From DATFMH01 sp035267045 (lineage in GTDB: Bacteria; Bacteroidota; Rhodothermia; Balneolales; DATFMH01): a stretch of DNA of 13,263 bases. The stretch covers positions 1-13,263 of the forward strand of contig DATFMH010000075.1 in assembly GCA_035267045.1 (NCBI GenBank), read 5' to 3'. The notes under the pieces were generated by a model. That model did no database searches. It saw only the letters and a program-made list of their open reading frames with translations, and was not told the DNA's origin. The translations under genes and the position numbers were made by a program. Positions 1 through 5,736 of this stretch are shown here, one piece after another (position 1 is the stretch's first letter; every line of letters starts with the position of its first letter).

Positions 1-659
1 AATGCAATGAACTGTCCATTAGCAGCTGCAAAGAGAGGGGATATATATTTTCTGAGAAAAGCAGGGATCCATTTAGGTATATTTGTTACATAATCTGTTA
101 TCAAAAATCCTAATAGCACATAATATAACATGGGAATCAGCACTTTTTCCCAGAAAGATTTTGTTATTTGTTGCGGCCAGACAGTCAGACTATCAAGTTT
201 ATATTTTTTGAATTGTTGTATCGTGGCAATCAGAACACCCTGATCCATCCATGTATCAGCATCGATAAAAATAAAGTAATCACCTTTGGCTTGTTTTGAT
301 AACTGATGACATGCCCACGATTTTCCCAACCAGCCGTCTGGTTTGGGAGAACTCTTGAATATCCGCACTTTATCCGGGTATTGGGTTTGATATTCGTTCA
401 TTATATGCCATGTTTTATCATCGGAATGATCGTCCATTACACAGATTTCGATTTTTTTATAATTTTGAAACAGGATGGAATGCAGACACCTGGATAGATT
501 CTTTTCTTCGTTACGAGCTGGAATGCAAACACTTAAAAGAGTGTCATTTATTAACGTATTTGTTGTGTCGACAAGTGGCTCAAAAGTAAAATAATTACGG
601 ATCAGAATGCCGGTAATGATTATTGAAATGATCAGACAAATAAGTAAGATGTATAGCAT
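1..659 (-). CDS. Family 2 glycosyltransferase, CruC/CrtQ-like (carotenoid glycosyltransferase candidate), 3' end outside window
   Basis: Partial gene read from the reverse strand; 219 complete codons are visible and the C-terminus lies beyond the window start. It begins with one membrane segment (residues about 2-20), followed by a GT-A glycosyltransferase domain: IPARNEE at 46-52, the MDD nucleotide-sugar site at 75-77, GKSWACHQ at 112-119 and the metal-binding DADT at 133-136. A hydrophobic stretch starts near 172. The GKSWACHQ block, the SLTVWPQQITKSFWE block (157-171) and ANGQFIAF resemble the membrane glycosyltransferases that put sugars on carotenoids (CrtQ of staphylococci, CruC of green sulfur bacteria). 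The ATG at 659 is the only ATG in frame before an upstream stop. It is divergent from the crtC-like gene 71 bases away. GT2 membership is clear; a carotenoid acceptor is inferred from sequence resemblance and context. A hopanoid or lipid acceptor is the alternative. Confidence 0.85.
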   Translation of the reverse strand, partial: MLYILLICLIISIIITGILIRNYFTFEPLVDTTNTLINDTLLSVCIPARNEEKNLSRCLHSILFQNYKKIEICVMDDHSDDKTWHIMNEYQTQYPDKVRIFKSSPKPDGWLGKSWACHQLSKQAKGDYFIFIDADTWMDQGVLIATIQQFKKYKLDSLTVWPQQITKSFWEKVLIPMLYYVLLGFLITDYVTNIPKWIPAFLRKYISPLFAAANGQFIA

Positions 660-730
660 AAATTGTAAATCATAGGGCTAACAGTTATATAGGTCATAAT
701 AAATAAAAGATTATTAATTATTTTTATGGC

Positions 731-1828
731 ATGAAATTACTTAACCCATATCCGGAAGATCATCAACATTTAAAGCAGCAACCTGGTTCCTTTGAATGGT
801 GGTATTTTGACGCTGAGGACGATACCGGTCGTTATCGATTCGTAATTATATTTTATGATGGGGTGCCTTTTTCTCCCGATTACATTAATGCCTATACTCA
901 AAATTCCAATTCAAATAGGGCACTGGCGGTAAAACATCCGGGTATTAGTATCTGTGTTTATGATGCGGAAAAACCTATCTATTACAGTTTAAGTGAGTTC
1001 GATTCATCGGATTGTTCATTTTCATCAACAGATATTTTTATCAAAATTGGTGATAATGAATGCAACGCCAGAAAAGAAAATAATAGTATTGTTTATGATT
1101 TGACGTTAAGCGAATCGCTGCCTTGCGGTAATCGAATACAGGCTAATATAGCGTTTCGAAGCCCTGTATATGATGAGTCGGTATATAACAGTGAAGGCGA
1201 GAAGCATAAAGGTCATAATTGGTACCTGATTCAACCTAAAGCTGTAGTTGAAGGAGATGTGAATATCACTGAGTCCGGAGAAGAGCACGGAATTTTATTT
1301 AAGGGTACAGGATATCACGATCACAATTGTGGTTTTAGTCCGCTGATTAAAGCACATGAATGGTATTGGGGCCGTTTTCATTTCTCTAAGGGAACATTCA
1401 TTTGTTATATCACTGATGTTCGTGATAATGAAAAAATTCAAGGATGGTGGATAGATGATGTGGATGGGAGAGCCAGTCACTTGTATATGCAAACAAAGCA
1501 GAGTGATTTTGCTTTTAATCCTTTTCTGCTTTATTCCGCGCGGCGTTTATCATTTTGTAAACCAGGAGATAATAAATCGACAATAGATATCTATTTAACA
1601 ACTTCTATTGATTCGGGACCTTATTATCAACGCTTTATTGCGGAAGCTGTGGCCCAACTACCGGGCACTTCCATAATCGAACGTGCCAGCGGAATAGCGG
1701 AATATATAAAACCGGAACGAATTGGTAATAAGTTATTTTGGCCATTTGTGAATATGAGATACCGGTATGTTAATAAAAGACCTCATCCCGTTCAGCGAAT
1801 TGCAAGGTTATACAAGTGGACATGGTGA
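731..1828 (+). CDS. crtC: Carotenoid 1,2-hydratase (hydroxyneurosporene synthase) family protein, CrtC-like
   Basis: A 365-residue protein of the CrtC/AttH lipocalin-like family. CrtC adds water across the terminal 1,2 double bond of an acyclic carotenoid end, creating the tertiary hydroxyl that later enzymes methylate or glycosylate. Visible family marks are FEWWYFD at 21-27, HNWYLIQP at 162-169, GYHDHNCG at 194-201, WYWGRFHF at 211-218 and a Trp-rich GWWIDD at 238-243. The length is within the usual range for CrtC of non-phototrophs and green sulfur bacteria. No signal peptide is seen, so it is probably cytoplasmic or peripheral to the membrane. The usual Trp after DHN is Cys199 here. The first ATG, at 731, puts the FEWW motif at the expected distance from the N-terminus. 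It sits between a glycosyltransferase and an acyltransferase that fit the next two steps. Other members of the AttH-like family have different or unknown substrates, so the substrate is inferred. Confidence 0.82.
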   Translation: MKLLNPYPEDHQHLKQQPGSFEWWYFDAEDDTGRYRFVIIFYDGVPFSPDYINAYTQNSNSNRALAVKHPGISICVYDAEKPIYYSLSEFDSSDCSFSSTDIFIKIGDNECNARKENNSIVYDLTLSESLPCGNRIQANIAFRSPVYDESVYNSEGEKHKGHNWYLIQPKAVVEGDVNITESGEEHGILFKGTGYHDHNCGFSPLIKAHEWYWGRFHFSKGTFICYITDVRDNEKIQGWWIDDVDGRASHLYMQTKQSDFAFNPFLLYSARRLSFCKPGDNKSTIDIYLTTSIDSGPYYQRFIAEAVAQLPGTSIIERASGIAEYIKPERIGNKLFWPFVNMRYRYVNKRPHPVQRIARLYKWTW

Positions 1829-1860
1829 CGATGTATAAGTCACAGAGTGTATAATTCCAA

Positions 1861-1878
1861 AAACACAAAGAAGTGTTT
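1861..1878. repeat. Small inverted repeat in the convergent gap, weak terminator candidate
   Basis: Arms of 6 bases (1861-1866 and 1873-1878) with a 6-base loop lie 32 bases after the crtC-like stop, in the gap between it and the convergent acyltransferase. There is no clear T-run, so a terminator role is uncertain. Confidence 0.25.
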
Positions 1879-1998
1879 AGATTTAAATGTTAATTTATAA
1901 GTGATTTTATGTAAGGATAACTTAGGATCTGAGTGAACCGGAAATGAGAGGTACTGATACGTAGAAATGTTATTGGTTGTAAACTACGCAGGTCCATC

Positions 1999-2694
1999 TT
2001 AAAGAAATTTTTTATAGGTGTTGTAATAATCCTCCGATTCAATCTCACGGTGGAGATTATTAAGTAATTCCTGAAGTGATTCCTGTAATTTTTTTGTCTG
2101 TTGTTCTGTAGATAGTGAACGAACGAAATCTACCGGTTGGCCAATTTTGATATATAATTCAGGTTTGCTGCTTTTAAGGACATTTATATTTATAGCTATT
2201 GGTACAAAATCACAATTGGGACAATTTTTGTGCAACCAGCCGATTCCTTTTTCAAAATGTAATTTTTGTCCATGGTCTGGTACAATTTTACCCTCAGGAT
2301 AGATGAATAAACAGGCATCATTACGTTGAACAGATTTGAGAGCGTAACGGAGTGAACTAATCGTTTTTCTTGAATTATTCCTGTTTACCGAAAAGGCACC
2401 TATATATCGAAAGAAATGGAATTTATGCATTTGAATATCTTCCATCATGGCCCGTCCTTTTTGCTTAAAGACATATTCATTTAACATGAGAGGTATCAAC
2501 CCATCCCACCAGCTCGTATGATTTAGAAAATAAACCGATTGAGAAGCAATGTCCGGTTGATAATCCTGGTATAACCAAACATTTTTGAACCGGTACCTGA
2601 AAAGCCATTTTACGTAAATACGAAAAATTCGAATGAACAAACGATTTTCAGCCGCTGGTATGAATTCGTTATTATTAAGTAAGGTTTCTGACAA
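1999..2694 (-). CDS. PlsC-like lysophospholipid acyltransferase family protein, possible carotenoid glycoside acyltransferase (CruD-like role)
   Basis: A 231-residue acyltransferase. The catalytic HX4D motif is NHTSWWD with His59 and Asp64, and the acceptor-binding motif YPEG is at 132-135. A further block ends in FVPIAI at 163-168. These are the hallmarks of the 1-acyl-glycerol-3-phosphate acyltransferase fold, acting at the membrane face. The start is TTG at 2694: a stop codon lies four codons upstream and no ATG occurs before the catalytic motif. It converges on the crtC-like gene (170 bases between) and is divergent from the O-methyltransferase. In green sulfur bacteria a protein of this superfamily (CruD) adds a fatty acid to the sugar of carotenoid glucosides, and with the neighbouring hydratase and glycosyltransferase that role is attractive. 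Sequence alone cannot exclude a plain phospholipid or aminolipid acyltransferase. Confidence 0.85.
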   Translation of the reverse strand: MSETLLNNNEFIPAAENRLFIRIFRIYVKWLFRYRFKNVWLYQDYQPDIASQSVYFLNHTSWWDGLIPLMLNEYVFKQKGRAMMEDIQMHKFHFFRYIGAFSVNRNNSRKTISSLRYALKSVQRNDACLFIYPEGKIVPDHGQKLHFEKGIGWLHKNCPNCDFVPIAININVLKSSKPELYIKIGQPVDFVRSLSTEQQTKKLQESLQELLNNLHREIESEDYYNTYKKFL

Positions 2695-2771
2695 CGGGCA
2701 CTGCTAATTAAGTGATTATATATAAAGAAAATAATAATTCATTCTAAATAAAATCGTAATACAAGGAAGTT

Positions 2772-3410
2772 ATGGAATTAGTGAATAAGGAAATTGATCA
2801 ATATGCTTTTAAACATACATCACCGGAATCGGATGTTTTAAGTGATTTGGTTTCAACTACTAAAAAGAGATTGAAATACTCTCAAATGCTCAGTGGAAGG
2901 GTAGAGGGGCGTTTGTTACAGATGCTCATTCGGCTTAGCAAGGCGATGAAGGTACTTGAAATTGGTATGTTCACCGGTTATTCAGCATTATCGATGGCTG
3001 AAGCATTACCTGACGAAGGTCTTTTAAAAACATGTGATACCAACGAGAAGTACGCTAAGATTGCAAGAGAATATTTTGACAAAAGTCCCCATGGGAAAAA
3101 AATTGAGATCGTTATGGGCCCGGCTTTAGAGACGATACCAAAAATGGATGATGATTTTGATGTAATATTTTTGGACGCTGATAAAGATAATTATCCCGCA
3201 TACTATGAGATTCTTATGCCGAAACTCAGGACGGGTGGTATCCTTGCAGTTGATAATGTATTGTGGAGCGGTACCGTTTTACAACCCGATGACCGCAAGG
3301 CTCAGTCGATCGATAAGCTAAATAAAATCATAAGGAACGATGAACGAGTAGAGAATGTATTTTTGACCATTCGGGACGGCGTCAATTTGGTTCAAAAGTT
3401 GAGAAAGTAA
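2772..3410 (+). CDS. SAM-dependent O-methyltransferase, caffeoyl-CoA/catechol type (Methyltransf_3)
   Basis: A 212-residue class I methyltransferase. The SAM-binding loop is VLEIGMFTGYS at 61-71, the acidic ribose-binding position is in CDTNEKY at 88-94, and the metal and catalytic residues are Asp135 in FLDADK and Asp161-Asn162 in DNVLWSG. This is the complete set for the Mg2+-dependent family that methylates vicinal hydroxyls of aromatic compounds. The length is typical. The ATG at 2772 is preceded by a short AAGGA (2763-2767), a modest ribosome site. It is transcribed away from the acyltransferase with a 77-base shared promoter gap. The natural substrate cannot be read from the sequence. 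The known carotenoid O-methyltransferase CrtF belongs to another family, so a link to the carotenoid genes is only positional. Confidence 0.9.
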   Translation: MELVNKEIDQYAFKHTSPESDVLSDLVSTTKKRLKYSQMLSGRVEGRLLQMLIRLSKAMKVLEIGMFTGYSALSMAEALPDEGLLKTCDTNEKYAKIAREYFDKSPHGKKIEIVMGPALETIPKMDDDFDVIFLDADKDNYPAYYEILMPKLRTGGILAVDNVLWSGTVLQPDDRKAQSIDKLNKIIRNDERVENVFLTIRDGVNLVQKLRK

Positions 3411-3531
3411 ACATCGGATTTAATGCTCAGTAATCTTATAGTGTGCAAATTAACGGTATGCAAAGGTGTAAATAGGGTTATTGTTTTAGATAATTTGCAC
3501 CTGTTGGAAAGCGCTACAAATCCCGATGTTT
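3409..3531. repeat. Nested inverted-repeat element downstream of the O-methyltransferase
   Basis: Two levels of complementarity are visible. The outer arms are 3409-3421 and 3518-3531 (13 of 14 bases pair, one bulged G). The inner arms are 3443-3452 and 3491-3500 (10 of 10, GTGCAAATTA and its complement) around a 38-base loop. The loop holds a second TGCAAA copy and an AGGTG that could compete for the same TTTGCACCT strand. The left outer arm overlaps the O-methyltransferase stop codon. This could be a structured 3' end, an RNA element or the remains of a small inverted-repeat mobile element; the sequence does not decide between them. Confidence 0.5.
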
Positions 3532-3552
3532 AACACAGATCATGTTGAGTGA

Positions 3553-3688
3553 TCGTAGATGTTTAATCCACTTTCTTTTATTCCTACGAGGAACAAGAGA
3601 TGACGTTAGAGGTCCAGGGGGAACCTCTAATTTGAGCATTCTATTAAGACCTTCTTCGGCCGCATATCCGGAGGAGGTCTGTTTTTTC
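3553..3688 (+). ncRNA. Candidate small RNA or structured leader ending in an intrinsic terminator
   Basis: Three hairpins follow one another. The first pairs 3553-3558 with 3584-3589 (alternatively 3581-3584 with 3590-3593). The second is a 10-bp stem at 3606-3630 with an AGGG loop and one bulged A. The third is the terminator hairpin at 3647-3680 followed by a T-run. No protein family is recognisable in any frame of this stretch. It may be an independent sRNA, an attenuating leader of the response regulator at 3774, or the long structured 3' end of the O-methyltransferase message. The 5' boundary is arbitrary. Confidence 0.4.
3647..3688 (+). terminator. Intrinsic terminator upstream of the response regulator
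   Basis: A 13-base stem (3647-3659 with 3668-3680, two G-U pairs) around an 8-base loop is followed by GTTTTTT at 3681-3687. The stem is far richer in G+C than its surroundings. It ends transcription coming from the O-methyltransferase side, 86 bases before the regulator start. Confidence 0.8.
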
Positions 3689-3773
3689 TGTGTATATATA
3701 AAGAAAGTAAATATATTAAGATCTCAATGTCGTGAAAATAGCGCACCATAAAAGCATATTTGATTTTGACATT

Positions 3774-4526
3774 ATGTCTTATTTACAAAATAAAACAATA
3801 CTGATACTGGATGATGATATCCTGCATCGTCAATATATTAAAGATTTGATGCAGGGGAGCATGGATGGATCAGGCGAAATTTTTGAAGCATCTACGAGTC
3901 AGGAAGCCTTAAATATTTTATCCAATATAGCTCCTGATCTATGCATCTTTGATCTGCAGTTATCAGATTCGAGATCGGGAATTGATGTTGCAAGAGAGGC
4001 GTGGGAACATAACAATAACCTGAGAATTCTGTTCTGGAGTCAGTTTTCTGACGAATTATATGTCCGGAAACTTTTTTCAATTGTTCCTGAAGATGCCGTT
4101 TATGGTTTCCTGATCAAAACAGCACTCGATGATCAGGTTATGAATGCTATCCAATATATATTGGAATATGATCAGTGCTGGATTGACCCCAAAATTCGGA
4201 AGCTTAAAGTCACAACTTTTGATAAAAACACGGGATTGACAGATGTAGAATATGAAACGCTGGTCGATTTAACATTGGGATTATCAGATAATGCCATAGC
4301 CAACAGGCGCTTCATAACACGAAGAGGAGTCCAAAACCGGCTGTCTTCGCTTTTTAAAAAGTTAGGGGTTACGGATGAACAGTTTTCAACAGAAGAATGG
4401 GGCTACATGTTTAGTCCGAGAACACGGTCGGTTACATTAGCTTTAATGCGGGGATTAATTAATCAGGAAGCAATCAAAAAAGAAAATGAGTTATTACAGA
4501 AATGGATTGATAAAGTGGTTGATTGA
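3774..4526 (+). CDS. Orphan response regulator, REC domain plus LuxR/NarL-type HTH
   Basis: A 250-residue regulator. The receiver domain has the acidic pocket DDD at 13-15, the phospho-acceptor Asp60 in FDLQLSD, the switch Ser89 in FWSQ and the conserved Lys115 in LIKT. A LuxR-type helix-turn-helix follows at about 155-199, running from LTDVEYETLVDL to FKKLGV. A further 50 residues form a C-terminal tail after the HTH, longer than usual for NarL-type regulators, with a charged helix at the very end. The ATG at 3774 (MSYLQ) is preferred over GTG at 3732 because the REC fold begins only a few residues after it. No histidine kinase is adjacent, so its partner is elsewhere or absent. It has its own terminator downstream and a structured region with a terminator upstream, so it is probably transcribed alone. 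Confidence 0.85.
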   Translation: MSYLQNKTILILDDDILHRQYIKDLMQGSMDGSGEIFEASTSQEALNILSNIAPDLCIFDLQLSDSRSGIDVAREAWEHNNNLRILFWSQFSDELYVRKLFSIVPEDAVYGFLIKTALDDQVMNAIQYILEYDQCWIDPKIRKLKVTTFDKNTGLTDVEYETLVDLTLGLSDNAIANRRFITRRGVQNRLSSLFKKLGVTDEQFSTEEWGYMFSPRTRSVTLALMRGLINQEAIKKENELLQKWIDKVVD

Positions 4527-4555
4527 TTGACTATCATTCAATTATGCTATTCAGG

Positions 4556-4590
4556 GGTATCAATAGTGGAGGATTGATATCTTTTTTTTT
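4556..4590 (+). terminator. Intrinsic terminator after the response regulator
   Basis: A 9-base stem (4556-4564 with 4573-4581, one G-U pair) around an 8-base loop is directly followed by nine T residues (4582-4590), 30 bases after the response regulator stop. Confidence 0.88.
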
Positions 4591-4684
4591 GACTGTATTA
4601 TGAAGAAATCCGAAATAAGCTGTAAATTGTTCTCAATGCAAGATTTATTGTGCATTATACCTTAAAATTTCTCCATAATATTTA

Positions 4685-5728
4685 ATGGATTTAGCAGAAC
4701 AAAAGACAAATGGGTTAGATAGATCAGGTCGTGTTTTTGCCGGACGCCTTACACTGGCAATAGGTATTTTATTACTCTTCATTAAGTTTTTTGGATATTA
4801 CCTGACTAACTCTACAGCTATTCTTTCGGATGCCCTTGAGTCAATTGTTAATGTTGTTACGGCTTTAACAGCTCTTTTCGCTATTCATATGAGTGCACGT
4901 CCTGCTGATGAGACGCATCCGTACGGACATGGTAAAGTGGAATTTTTCTCATCCGGCTTTGAAGGCTTGCTAATTGGAATTGCCGGGGTAATTATAATTT
5001 ATAAAGCCGTTGAAAGTTTTCTGCTCAAACCCGAGGTCGTTCAATTAACACTGGGATTAGTGCTGATAACGATTGCAGGTATTGTAAATGGTGCACTGGG
5101 GCTTTATTTAATTAAGAAGGGCAAACAAACTAAATCGGCTACTCTCAGAGCCAGTGGTTATCATGTTTTAAGTGACGCTTATACCAGTCTGGGAGTTATT
5201 GTGGGGCTTTTTCTTGTTAAGTTAACCGGAATATGGTGGTTAGATCCACTTACTGCCGGAATAATAGGATTTCAAATTTCCTGGCATTCTTATGGACTGA
5301 TCAAAGAGTCCATAGCCCGGCTTATGGATTCAGCTGATCCGGAAACGTTAAATAAGATCGTTAAATTACTCAATAATAATCGCCATCCAGAATGGATAGC
5401 GCCCCATAGGCTAAGAGCCTGGTATAGTGGCGCCGATTTATTTATCGATCTGCACTTGATAATGCCATATTACTGGTCGCTTAAAGATGTTCACACGGCG
5501 GAACATGAGATACATGACATCATGCAAAATGCATTTGAAGAACCGGTTGAAGTGATTGTTCACACGGAACCTTGCATACCGGAATGTTGCCACATATGCA
5601 GTATGAAAGAATGCCCGGTTCGTCAGCATCCGCAAAACAAGAAATACAAGTGGAATACTGCCTTGTTTACAGGTGAATTATCAAATCAAATCGAATTAGA
5701 AAATCATCCTGAAGATCCCACAATTTAA
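4685..5728 (+). CDS. Cation diffusion facilitator (CDF) family metal efflux transporter with Cys-rich C-terminal tail
   Basis: A 347-residue CDF transporter, an inner-membrane proton/divalent metal antiporter working as a dimer. Membrane segments cover about 20-200, with the conserved PADETHPYGHGK at 73-84 after the second. The helix-5 metal ligands are canonical (His160 and Asp164 in HVLSD). In helix 2 the positions that are Asp-x3-Asp in E. coli FieF are Glu52 and Asn56 in ALESIVN, so the transport site is not the classical Zn/Fe set. The cytoplasmic domain keeps His257, His270 and His293. After it comes a tail of about 50 residues starting with five cysteines (297, 301, 302, 305, 310), which looks like an added metal-binding module. 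It starts at ATG 4685 after the regulator's terminator and converges on mgtE, leaving only 8 bases between stops. The metal is not determinable from sequence. Confidence 0.92.
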   Translation: MDLAEQKTNGLDRSGRVFAGRLTLAIGILLLFIKFFGYYLTNSTAILSDALESIVNVVTALTALFAIHMSARPADETHPYGHGKVEFFSSGFEGLLIGIAGVIIIYKAVESFLLKPEVVQLTLGLVLITIAGIVNGALGLYLIKKGKQTKSATLRASGYHVLSDAYTSLGVIVGLFLVKLTGIWWLDPLTAGIIGFQISWHSYGLIKESIARLMDSADPETLNKIVKLLNNNRHPEWIAPHRLRAWYSGADLFIDLHLIMPYYWSLKDVHTAEHEIHDIMQNAFEEPVEVIVHTEPCIPECCHICSMKECPVRQHPQNKKYKWNTALFTGELSNQIELENHPEDPTI

Positions 5729-5736
5729 GAATTCCT

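Larger units (their letters stand above)
3411..3773. other. Gene-free stretch of 363 bases with dense secondary structure
   Basis: It holds the nested inverted repeats (3409-3531), the three-hairpin candidate RNA (3553-3688) and an AT-rich segment (3689-3773) that probably carries the promoter of the response regulator. An open frame at 3542-3751 shows no recognisable protein and runs through both hairpins, so it is not counted as a gene. Confidence 0.7.

Noticed and set aside
306..497. Open frame of 63 codons on the plus strand
   Set aside because: It lies inside the glycosyltransferase gene on the opposite strand, which has clear family motifs; the plus-strand translation resembles nothing.
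3542..3751. Open frame of 69 codons before the response regulator
   Set aside because: It runs through two strong hairpins and a terminator T-run, has no recognisable protein features, and overlaps the upstream GTG extension of the regulator.
3732..3773. GTG-initiated N-terminal extension of the response regulator
   Set aside because: The 14 extra residues have no family match and the REC domain starts normally from ATG 3774.
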